Source: Actinomycetota bacterium (GTDB taxonomy: Bacteria > Actinomycetota > Thermoleophilia > Gaiellales > Gaiellaceae). From it: 5,781 nt of DNA. The notes beneath the pieces are model-generated. The model was not told where the DNA came from. It did no database searches and saw only the letters and a list, made by a program, of their open reading frames with translations. The stretch lies in NCBI GenBank assembly GCA_005885085.1, contig VAXY01000148.1:1-5781 (forward strand). The letters run 5' to 3'. The translations under genes were made by a program, and so were the position numbers. This document shows, in pieces, positions 1 through 5,778 of the stretch (position 1 is its first letter; each line of letters begins with the position of its first letter).

Positions 1-1
1 C

Positions 2-265
2 GCCCCCCTCGTCCGCTTCTACGCACCGCGGACGCCCGACCAGCTGCGCGGGTACGTGCGACCGTTGTCGCTCGCCGGCGCCGCAGTGCTGATCCAGCGC
101 CAGCAGGGGCCGGGGTGGATGACGGCGGCGCAAGCGACCGTTGCGGCCGACGGGACGTTCCTCGCGAAACTCCAACTCACCGACGGTGTCTATCGCGCTC
201 GCGTCGGTTCCGGACACGGTTTCGTGGCCGGCACGACGCCGGTTCTGCAGGTCTCGAACCAGTGA
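2..265 (+). CDS. C-terminal fragment of a secreted beta-domain protein (5' end outside window)
   Basis: This frame is open from the left edge to the TGA at 263-265, so only the last 87 codons of the gene are visible. I do not recognise a catalytic family. The visible part reads as a beta-strand module: G-A-A-V-L-I-Q-R-Q, then W, then D-G-T-F, then G-V-Y-R-A-R-V, ending G-F-V-A-G-T-T-P-V-L. A similar pattern closes the Ig-like protein at the other end of this window, which suggests an extracellular or surface protein with a C-terminal adhesion-like or carbohydrate-facing domain; that role is inferred. Its stop overlaps the GTG start of the following protease by four bases (GTGA, 262-265), so the two are probably translationally coupled in one transcript. 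An internal GTG at 56 is not the likely start, because the same pattern of codons continues upstream to the edge. Confidence 0.7.
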   Translation, partial: APLVRFYAPRTPDQLRGYVRPLSLAGAAVLIQRQQGPGWMTAAQATVAADGTFLAKLQLTDGVYRARVGSGHGFVAGTTPVLQVSNQ

Positions 266-1715
266 GGACAGCAGCCGCCGTGGTGCTGGCGCTCGTGCTG
301 GCGCCGTCGGCGCTCGCCCTCCCGGTGCGCTCGAGCTTCGTGCCGACCGACCCGCTCGTGTCGCACCAGTACTACCTCGGCCAGGATCACGCGTTCGACG
401 CGTTCGGGCCCGAGCTGCCCGTCGTCAATCCCGTCCGCGTCGCGATCATCGACTCCGGTCTCGACGGCACTCACCCGGAGTTCCCGCGACAGCGGATCTG
501 GCAGGCGCGCAGCTGGGTCGGCGGCAGCCCGCTCACCGACGAGGAGGGCCACGGGACCTTCGTGCCGGGGAGATCGCCGCGACGATCAACAACAACGAGG
601 GCATCGCCGGGATGGCGTTTCCCGCCCAGCTCGTGATCGCGAAGATTGCGCGCGCGGACCAGACGATCGACGTGCGCGACGAAGCGCAGGCAATCCGCTG
701 GGCGGTGGATGTCGGCGCCCGCGTGATCAATCTCTCGATCGGGGGACTGCGAGATCCGTTCAACCCGTGGCTGGACACCTTCTCCAAGGCCGAGGCGGAC
801 GCGATCAACTATGCGGTCCGGCGCGGGGCCGTGCTCGTCGCCGCCGTCGGCAACTCCGACGAAGCGCCGCAGAGCCCGTGGCCCTATGCGAGCTACCCGG
901 CTGCGCTTCCACACGTGCTCGGAGTCAGCGCCCTGACACCGACGGGAAACGTGCCGACCTTCTCCGACCGCGATCGCATCTACAACGACATGTCGGCGCC
1001 CGGCCAGGACATCTATTCGACCCTGCCCCGCGCGCTCACCGGAACACGTCCGGCGTGTCAGAACCAGGGGTACTCCGACTGCGGGCCCGACGAGTTCCGC
1101 CACGCCGCGGGAACATCGTTCGCGGCGCCACAGGTGGCGGCGGCCGCTGCGGTTCTCTTCGCCTTGAAACCGACGCTGCAGTCGGATCAGGTGGTCAACA
1201 TCCTCGAACGGTCGGCGACGGACGTGAGTGCGGCCGACGGCTGCAAGCAGTGTCCGCTACAGCGCGACGCCTACAGCGGCTGGGGTCGCCTGGACGTGTC
1301 GAAGGCGGTCGCGGCCCTGGACGGCGTCCTGCCCGCGCCCGACCGGCGCGAGCCCAACGACGACGCCGGCGCGACGTCGGTCAAGTTGACCGCGGGAGTC
1401 ACGTCCGTCAAGGCGACTGTCGACTTCTGGGACGACCAGATCGATGTCTACCGCGTCTATCTACACAAGGGCAAGAGGCTGAAGCTGACCCTCGACGGGC
1501 CCGCCGGGGCGACCTCGAACCTGCTGCTCTGGAAGCCGGGCACGAACAGCGTCAACGACCTGCGCAAGCAGAACTTCCGCGTCGCACAGTCGATCGGGCC
1601 CGGCTCGTCGCACAGGCTCGGCTACCGCGCGCCGAGCAAGGGCTGGTACTACGTCGAGGTGAAGCTCGTCACGCGCGGATCAGGGCCGTATGAGCTGACG
1701 CTCACTCGGTCCTGA
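262..1715 (+). pseudogene. S8 subtilisin-like serine protease with signal peptide and PPC domain, interrupted by a one-base frameshift
   Basis: Secreted endopeptidase of the subtilase family. With the frame repaired it is about 484 residues. The GTG start at 262 gives a signal peptide: Arg at residue 2, a hydrophobic stretch to about 18, and an A-L-A cleavage site near 19. No full inhibitor prodomain is seen, only a short lead-in (D-P-L-V-S-H-Q-Y-Y-L) like that of thermitase-type enzymes. The catalytic triad is complete: Asp64 in I-I-D-S-G, His97 in G-H-G-T, and Ser286 in G-T-S-F-A-A-P. The oxyanion Asn198 lies in A-A-V-G-N-S. A pre-peptidase C-terminal (PPC) domain runs from E-P-N-D-D near 364 to the end, finishing with G-W-Y-Y-V-E-V and G-P-Y-E-L-T-L. 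Directly after H-G-T-F-V (gtg at 562-564) the reading must move back one base; otherwise it stops at 634-636. Restoring one missing G would give H-G-T-F-V-A-G-E, the family motif. Both halves are otherwise well preserved, so this is a very recent mutation or a sequence error. Without repair, the second half could only restart at an ATG such as 612 and would lack Asp and His. Confidence 0.9.
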
Positions 1716-2352
1716 GCAGCTCCTCCCGCGCGACGTCGCGCAGGATGCGCGCCGGATTCCCAACCACGACGACGGCGGGGGGAACGTCCCTCACCACAAC
1801 GGCGCCTGCACCGACGAACGCCTCTTCGCCGATCTCGACGCCGGGACAGAGAACTGCGCCGACGCCGACGCGCGCGCCGCGACGGATCGTCGGGCCTCGG
1901 CGCAGAGCGTGGCGGCGTTCTGTCCTACCCATGAAGTTGTCGTTCGCGGTCTGCACGCACGGCGCGATGAAGACGTCGTCCTCGAGCGTCGAATAGGCCG
2001 TGATGTAGGCCATCGCCTGGATCTTCGTCCGCGCGCCGATCGTGGTGTCGTTCTCGACCAGGGAGCCGCGGCCGACGACGACATCGTCGCCCAGCTCGCA
2101 GCGTTCCCGTATGCAGGCCTGGTCGCCGACGATCACGCCCGACCCGAGACGCGTCCCGGCGAAGACGATCGCGGCGGTCGACACGATCGTGCCGGCTCCG
2201 AGCTCGACCGGCGGCAGGTCTTCCCGTTTCGCGGTCGACCGTGGGGAGAGTGTTGGTTGTTTGCCGACGACTGCGTACTCCAGGATCCTGCCGCCCTCAC
2301 CGACGACCGTCCCCGGATAGACGACCGCGGTGTCCGCAATGTGCGCGCTCAT
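1702..2352 (-). CDS. Left-handed beta-helix N-acyltransferase, WbpD/WlbB-like (UDP-sugar 3-N-acetyltransferase)
   Basis: A 216-residue hexapeptide-repeat transferase. Imperfect [LIV]-G-x4 coils are seen at residues 12-30 and 52-130, followed by a loop (134-155, including N-D-N at 137-139) that leaves the helix. A second set of coils runs at 156-187, with the family-typical ending G-A-G-A-V-V-V-R-D-V-P and then V-G-N-P-A-R at 197-202. This C-terminal half follows the WbpD/WlbB pattern well. Those enzymes use acetyl-CoA to acetylate the 3-amino group of a UDP-2-acetamido-3-amino-uronic acid. The context supports the same role, since the two genes upstream supply the C6 and C3 oxidations. The exact substrate is inferred, and a different acyl-CoA acceptor is possible. 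A charged segment at about 30-50 interrupts the N-terminal coils. ATG at 2352 is chosen because repeats begin right after it. Its SD is weak, and the AUG lies in an RNA hairpin. The 3' end overlaps the convergent protease by 14 bp. Confidence 0.82.
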   Translation of the reverse strand: MSAHIADTAVVYPGTVVGEGGRILEYAVVGKQPTLSPRSTAKREDLPPVELGAGTIVSTAAIVFAGTRLGSGVIVGDQACIRERCELGDDVVVGRGSLVENDTTIGARTKIQAMAYITAYSTLEDDVFIAPCVQTANDNFMGRTERRHALRRGPTIRRGARVGVGAVLCPGVEIGEEAFVGAGAVVVRDVPPAVVVVGNPARILRDVAREELLRTE

Positions 2353-2376
2353 CGACCGATCTTTGGCCGATGAGCG
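2346..2376 (-). promoter_or_regulatory. RNA hairpin burying the start codon of the acyltransferase
   Basis: On the minus-strand RNA, CGCTCATCG (2376-2368) pairs perfectly with CGATGAGCG (2354-2346). The stem extends inward by three more pairs (GCC with GGT, one of them G-U), giving 12 bp around a 7-nt loop AAAGATC. The start AUG of the acyltransferase (2352-2350) is entirely in the 3' arm, and its only weak SD-like bases (AAAGA) are in the loop. The inner G-U pair would be an A-C mismatch on the opposite strand, so the fold favours minus-strand RNA. No U-run follows, so it is not a standard terminator. A role in limiting or coupling translation is inferred. Confidence 0.5.
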
Positions 2377-2384
2377 AGGGACAT
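2349..2384 (-). CDS. Possible 11-codon leader ORF before the acyltransferase
   Basis: An ATG at 2384 opens a tiny frame of 11 codons (M-S-L-A-H-R-P-K-I-G-R). It has a better SD (AGGGG, four or five bases upstream) than the acyltransferase has. Its TGA (2351-2349) overlaps the acyltransferase start as ATGA. It occupies the 61-nt gap after the oxidoreductase stop, and ribosomes translating it would run through the hairpin that hides the next AUG. That arrangement suggests translational coupling. The peptide is too short to judge by composition and could be chance. Confidence 0.22.
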   Translation of the reverse strand: MSLAHRPKIGR

Positions 2385-2413
2385 CGTTTCCCCTGCGGCG
2401 AGCCGAGCGGCGC

Positions 2414-3355
2414 TCACGCGGCGACGGTTTCGAGCGAGGCCTGGAGCTGCTCGAGCGCGCGCACGACCGGAACTGCGTCTCGTGCTGCCTTGAACGGGTC
2501 GCCTTCGCCCTGCACGAGGCTGAGAAAGTGCTCGCACTCGAGGCGAAGCGGCTCCGTGGCAGCGACCTTCGGGCTGTAGATGTCGCCGGTGCGAGTCCGC
2601 CAGTTGTCGTAGACCGTGATCTTGCGGTCGCGCTCCATATCGTCGAACACCGCCATCCGGTCGTTCCCGACGACGGTGATGCGGCGGATCTTGTGCGGGT
2701 CGAGCCAGGACAGATGCATGTGCGCCATCTTCCCGGACGGGAAGCGCAGGTAGCAGAAGACGACGTCCTCGACGCCGCCGGTGAGGAAGGCATTGCCGTG
2801 CGCCCGCACGTCGCTCGGTTCCTCCTCGATCAGGTACAGCAGCACCGAGAGGTCGTGCACGCCGAGCGACCAGAGCGCGTTCTCGTTCGTTCTGAACGTG
2901 CCGAGATTCTGGCGGTTGCCGTACACATAGAGCACGTCGCCGAGCTCGCCCGAGTCGACGATCTCCTTCAGCCGGCGCACGCCCGGGTGGTAGAGCAGGA
3001 GGTGCCCGGGCATCAGCACGCGACTACGCTCTTCGGCGAGGTCGCAGAGCTCCTCCAGCTCGGTGCCGCGCATCGCCGGCGGCTTTTCGACGAAGACGTG
3101 CTTCTCCGCCTCGAGCGCGCGGCGCGCGAGCTCGTAGTGCGTCGGCACGGGCGTCGCGATTACGACCGCCTCGACCGAGTCGTCGGCGAGCACGTCGTCC
3201 ACGCTCGCGGTCACGTGCGCGGCGGGGTAGCGCTGGGTGAGCTCGGCATGCTGGCCGGTGTCGACGTCGCAGAGCCAGGCCAGGTCCGCGAGAGCGCCGA
3301 AGTTGCGAGCGAGATTCTTGCCCCACTGCCCGACGCCGATCTGGGCCACTCTCAC
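2414..3355 (-). CDS. Gfo/Idh/MocA oxidoreductase, WbpB/WlbA-like (UDP-N-acetylglucosaminuronate 3-dehydrogenase)
   Basis: A cytoplasmic NAD(P)-dependent sugar oxidoreductase of 313 residues, close to the usual length of WlbA. The N-terminal Rossmann fold starts at once with I-G-V-G-Q-W-G (6-12). It continues through V-V-I-A-T-P-V-P-T-H-Y (64-74) to the family signature E-K-P at 90-92, whose Lys91 is the expected catalytic lysine. The C-terminal alpha/beta domain carries G-V-H-D-L (165-169), whose His167 matches the catalytic histidine of this family. In the known pathway WbpB/WlbA oxidises C3 of UDP-GlcNAc-uronic acid, the product of the upstream gene's enzyme, to prepare for amination. The GTG start at 3355 overlaps the dehydrogenase stop as GTGA, indicating an operon with coupled translation. 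The family assignment is firm. The precise substrate rests on the neighbours, and inositol or other sugar dehydrogenases share the fold. Confidence 0.88.
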   Translation of the reverse strand: MRVAQIGVGQWGKNLARNFGALADLAWLCDVDTGQHAELTQRYPAAHVTASVDDVLADDSVEAVVIATPVPTHYELARRALEAEKHVFVEKPPAMRGTELEELCDLAEERSRVLMPGHLLLYHPGVRRLKEIVDSGELGDVLYVYGNRQNLGTFRTNENALWSLGVHDLSVLLYLIEEEPSDVRAHGNAFLTGGVEDVVFCYLRFPSGKMAHMHLSWLDPHKIRRITVVGNDRMAVFDDMERDRKITVYDNWRTRTGDIYSPKVAATEPLRLECEHFLSLVQGEGDPFKAARDAVPVVRALEQLQASLETVAA

Positions 3356-4608
3356 AACTTCCAGACCTTTCCGTTGCCGGTGCCGTTCCTGCCGGTTGCG
3401 TTGCGCAGGTCGACGACGAGCTGCGCGCGCTCGACGAGGTCGTCGTAGTCGATTGTCGTGTGCGCGGTCACGATCACGACGCAGTCGTACTCCTGCGGCG
3501 CATACCCGGCCGAGCGCAGGCCGTCGAACTCGGGGACATGCGGGTCGTGATACGCGACCTCCGCGCCCGCCTTCTGCAGCAGCTTGATGATCTTCTCCGC
3601 CGGAGACTCGCGCACGTCGTCGATGTCCGCCTTGTACGAGACGCCGAGCACGAGCAGCCGCGAGCCCTTGAGCGACTTCTGCGAACCGTGGTTCAGCGCC
3701 TGCGAGATCAGCGAGCGGCAGAAGTACGGCATGTTCGCGTTCACCTTCCCTGCCAGCTCGATGAACTCCGTGTAGAAGTCGTACTCCCGCGCCTTCCACG
3801 TCAGGTAGAAGGGATCGATCGGGATGCAGTGCCCGCCCAGGCCCGGGCCCGGCTTGAAGCTCATGAAGCCGAACGGCTTCGTCTCCGCCGCCTCGACGAT
3901 CTCCCAGACGTCGAGATCCATCCGTTCGCAGAGCTGCGCGAGCTCGTTCACCAGCGCGATGTTGACCGCGCGGAAGATGTTCTCGAGCAGCTTGGTCAGC
4001 TCCGCCGCCTCCGGTGACGAGACCGGGACGACGGTCTCGACGGCGCTGCGGTACAACTCGGCCGCGCACTCGGTGCAGGCCTGCGTCAGCCCGCCCACGA
4101 GCTTCGGCGTGTTCCGGGTCGTCCAGTCGGTGCGACCGGGGTCGACCCGTTCGGGCGAGAACGCCAGGTGGAAGTCCTCGCCGGCCTTGAGGCCGCTCGA
4201 CTCGAGAATCGGCTGGAGGCACTCCCGCGTCGTGCCGGGGTAGGTCGTCGACTCGAGCACGACCAGCTGGCCCCTGCCGAGCCGTGGAGCGATGAGCTCG
4301 GCAGCACTGCGAACGATCGAGAGGTCGGGCTCGCGCTGGCTGGACAGCGGGGTCGGCAGCGCGATCAGGATCGCGTCGGCCTCCTTGACCGCGTCGAAGT
4401 CCGTGGTCGCCGTGACGCGGCCGTCGTCGACGAGCTGCTTCAGCTCGCCTGAAGGAACGTCACCGATGTGACTCTCGCCGCGGTTGATCCCGTCGACGAC
4501 GTCGGGATCCACGTCGATCAGAACGACACCTCTCCCGGCGTCGGCGAATGCGTGAGCGAGCGGCATGCCGACGTAACCGGCCCCGACGATTGCGACCTCC
4601 GGCCTCAT
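3352..4608 (-). CDS. wbpA: Nucleotide-sugar 6-dehydrogenase, WbpA-like (UDP-N-acetylglucosamine 6-dehydrogenase)
   Basis: A UDP-glucose/GDP-mannose dehydrogenase family enzyme of 418 residues, a normal length. It performs the two-step NAD-dependent oxidation of C6 of a UDP-sugar to a uronic acid in the cytoplasm. The N-terminal NAD fold has V-G-A-G-Y-V-G-M-P near residues 8-16. Later motifs are E-S-T-T-Y-P-G-T-T, S-P-E-R-V-D-P-G and E-L-T-K-L-L-E-N-I-F-R-A-V-N. The active site is P-G-L-G-G-H-C-I-P-I-D-P-F-Y-L with nucleophile Cys261. The C-terminal UDP-binding domain has G-V-S-Y-K-A-D-I-D-D-V-R-E-S-P. This pattern, with the following WbpB-like and WbpD-like genes, favours UDP-GlcNAc as substrate over UDP-glucose, though specificity cannot be read with certainty. 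ATG at 4608 fits the fold's beginning. A TTG at 4617 is in frame three codons upstream, but neither start has a convincing SD, so a short or absent leader is possible. It heads the operon. Confidence 0.9.
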   Translation of the reverse strand: MRPEVAIVGAGYVGMPLAHAFADAGRGVVLIDVDPDVVDGINRGESHIGDVPSGELKQLVDDGRVTATTDFDAVKEADAILIALPTPLSSQREPDLSIVRSAAELIAPRLGRGQLVVLESTTYPGTTRECLQPILESSGLKAGEDFHLAFSPERVDPGRTDWTTRNTPKLVGGLTQACTECAAELYRSAVETVVPVSSPEAAELTKLLENIFRAVNIALVNELAQLCERMDLDVWEIVEAAETKPFGFMSFKPGPGLGGHCIPIDPFYLTWKAREYDFYTEFIELAGKVNANMPYFCRSLISQALNHGSQKSLKGSRLLVLGVSYKADIDDVRESPAEKIIKLLQKAGAEVAYHDPHVPEFDGLRSAGYAPQEYDCVVIVTAHTTIDYDDLVERAQLVVDLRNATGRNGTGNGKVWKL

Positions 4609-4640
4609 TCCGCGCAAGGCTACTGACGCGGGGGGGTGGC

Positions 4641-4646
4641 TACACT
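4641..4646 (+). promoter_or_regulatory. Possible -10 element for tRNA-Lys
   Basis: TACACT fits the TAnnnT pattern of a housekeeping -10 box and lies 12 bases before the mature tRNA 5' end, which would leave a short leader for RNase P. No good -35 is seen at normal spacing; a TGAC core at 4624-4627 is too close. A run of seven G (4630-4636) fills the spacer. The overlapping reverse complement TAGTGT (4647-4642) could serve the divergent sugar operon. Confidence 0.33.
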
Positions 4647-4658
4647 ACGCACCCGCTC

Positions 4659-4731
4659 GGGCCGTTAGCTCAGCTGGTAGAGCAGGGGACTCTTAATCCC
4701 AAGGTCGCAGGTTCGATCCCTGCACGGCCCA
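4659..4731 (+). tRNA. tRNA-Lys(CTT)
   Basis: A full cloverleaf of 73 nt. The 7-bp acceptor stem GGGCCGT/ACGGCCC is perfect, with discriminator A at 4731. The D stem is GCTC/GAGC with a GG-containing loop. The anticodon stem-loop is GGGGA-CTCTTAA-TCCCA (outermost pair G-A unpaired) with anticodon CTT at 4692-4694, reading the lysine codon AAG. The variable loop is AGGTC, and the T arm is GCAGG-TTCGATC-CCTGC. The 3' CCA is not encoded and must be added by nucleotidyltransferase. It is divergent from the sugar operon, whose first ATG is 50 bp away. Confidence 0.97.
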
Positions 4732-4767
4732 TGGCCGTTCGAGGCCGTGGCATGCACCTGAGAAAGG

Positions 4768-4795
4768 AGCTGCGCCCGGCAATCCGGGCGCAGCT
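4768..4795. terminator. Strong hairpin, probable bidirectional terminator
   Basis: AGCTGCGCCCGG (4768-4779) and CCGGGCGCAGCT (4784-4795) form a perfect 12-bp stem with the 4-nt loop CAAT. It begins nine bases beyond the stop of the minus-strand Ig-like gene and 36 bases after the tRNA, so both convergent transcripts meet it. The U-tract is poor: CCTTTCTC follows on the minus strand and GAGGCG on the plus strand. It may therefore act as a hairpin-only terminator, common in GC-rich actinobacteria, or as a 3'-end stabiliser. Confidence 0.72.
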
Positions 4796-4804
4796 GAGGC
4801 GTGC

Positions 4805-5752
4805 TTACGCAGGCAGGACGTTGCTGACGCCGGCGATGTAACCCGGCGACGCCTGGCTGCGCGGGAGGAGCACCCGGATCCTCGCTCCACCGAGTCGCGC
4901 CGAGAACACAGCCCGCGACGCGATGGTCGGCGAAACGGTCGGGAAGGCGCGCGTGAAGAGGACGCGCCTCAGGCCGATCCAGCGATGCGTCCGCAGGCTC
5001 CAACGCTGGACCACGCCGTATCGACCGGCGAACGAACGCGCCGCGAATGCTCGCAGCACGAACCGGTGCGAGGCCCTGCGCGTCAGGGTCAGGCGCGGGC
5101 GCACGTTGACGGAGACAGTGTTGCTGGTCGTCTGGCCGGCGGTCGCCTTGTAGAGCGTGTGGGTGACCGGCCGGACGACGACGGTGAACGAGCCTTCCGT
5201 ATTCGTCTGGACGGTGGCCACCGCACGAACGTCGACGCCGCTGAACGACGGCAGTTGATGCTCAGTGATGGTCACGGGCTCGCTCGCCTGGCCGTTCGCA
5301 ACGGAGCCGAACAGCGTTACCGCGCGACCGTACACGGCGATCGACTGGCTGATGTTCAGCGAGAGCGACTTCGGCGGCTGGGCCGCGGCGACGACTGCCG
5401 AGGGCAGCGAGGTTGCGGTCCTCGAGCCCGCATCATTCGACGCGCGCACACGCACACGCAGCCTGTTGCCGACATCGGCCGACGTCAGTGTGTACGTCTT
5501 GGCCGTCGCGCCGATGATGTTCGAGCAGTTGATGCCATTGGCGTCGCAGCGCCGCCACTGGTAGGCGAACGTCATCGGCTGAGTCCCCGACCAGGTGCCC
5601 GGGTCGGCGGTCAGGATCTCGCCCTGCCGGGCCGTCCCGGAGATCGTCGGCCGGACCGTGTTTCGCGGCACAGTCGATGCTGCGGCCGCCGATCCGGTGC
5701 CGACGAGCATGACGATCAAGATTGCGATTAGACGTTTCTGCATTCGTGACAC
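4805..5752 (-). CDS. Secreted Ig-like domain protein
   Basis: A 315-residue exported protein without a recognisable catalytic site. A signal peptide (M-Q-K-R, then a hydrophobic stretch, A-A-A-A-S cleavage region near residue 25) sends it out of the cell. Residues about 33-120 form an Ig-like beta-sandwich of a type repeated in many actinobacterial surface proteins: P-T-I-S-G-T-A, then G-T-W-S-G, Y-Q-W-R-R-C, N-C-S-N-I-I-G-A, and Y-T-L-T-S-A-D-V-G. Cys69 and Cys76 are placed for a disulfide. A second beta domain spans about 128-218. The C-terminal module (about 240-312) has V-V-Q-R-W, R-W-I-G and G-Y-I-A-G-V-S-N-V-L, resembling the end of the first gene in this window. A role in surface binding is inferred. 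GTG at 5752 has AGGAGG five bases upstream; ATG at 5743 would also keep the signal peptide. TAA at 4807-4805 is followed by a strong hairpin. Confidence 0.85.
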   Translation of the reverse strand: MSRMQKRLIAILIVMLVGTGSAAAASTVPRNTVRPTISGTARQGEILTADPGTWSGTQPMTFAYQWRRCDANGINCSNIIGATAKTYTLTSADVGNRLRVRVRASNDAGSRTATSLPSAVVAAAQPPKSLSLNISQSIAVYGRAVTLFGSVANGQASEPVTITEHQLPSFSGVDVRAVATVQTNTEGSFTVVVRPVTHTLYKATAGQTTSNTVSVNVRPRLTLTRRASHRFVLRAFAARSFAGRYGVVQRWSLRTHRWIGLRRVLFTRAFPTVSPTIASRAVFSARLGGARIRVLLPRSQASPGYIAGVSNVLPA

Positions 5753-5757
5753 CCCCT

Positions 5758-5778
5758 CCTCCTGGATTGCTCAGGAGG
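5758..5778 (-). promoter_or_regulatory. Hairpin sequestering the SD of the Ig-like gene
   Basis: On the minus-strand RNA, CCTCCTG (5778-5772) is a perfect complement of CAGGAGG (5764-5758), separated by a 7-nt loop AGCAATC. The 3' arm contains the AGGAGG Shine-Dalgarno (5763-5758) of the Ig-like gene, and the 5' arm is an anti-SD. Folding would hide the main SD, leaving only the adjoining AGGGG (5757-5753) exposed. It may be the last element of a longer leader or riboswitch cut off by the window edge; no known class can be assigned from 29 bases. Confidence 0.5.

Noticed and set aside
562..575. Programmed -1 frameshift cassette in the protease
   Set aside because: GGGG allows slippage, but there is no proper slippery heptamer and no clear stimulatory stem that I could identify, so it is kept only as an alternative to mutation or error.
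2353..2793. Upstream extension of the acyltransferase frame into the oxidoreductase gene
   Set aside because: Ser/Arg-rich shadow of the oxidoreductase; the hexapeptide coils begin only after the ATG at 2352.
2330..3448. Long 372-codon plus-strand frame opposite the oxidoreductase
   Set aside because: Arg/Val/Glu/His-rich low-information translation typical of an antisense shadow in GC-rich DNA; the minus strand carries clear family motifs.
3356..4222. Upstream extension of the oxidoreductase frame into the dehydrogenase gene
   Set aside because: The extension is Arg/Ala/Gly-rich shadow of the dehydrogenase; the Rossmann fold begins right after the GTG at 3355.
4712..4760. tRNA 3' end as an integration (att) site
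   Set aside because: No second copy of the tRNA 3' segment and no integrase is seen in the window; the GGCCGT repeat just after the tRNA is too short to mean anything.
4548..4841. Plus-strand frame containing L-A-Q-L-V-E-Q ... A-G-S-I-P-A-R
   Set aside because: This is the well-known false peptide obtained by translating a tRNA gene; it crosses the tRNA-Lys and has no start context.
4665..5003. Minus-strand frame ending in G-P-C-R-D-R-T-C-D-L
   Set aside because: Antisense translation of the tRNA, another common database artefact, and it overlaps the real Ig-like gene in another frame.
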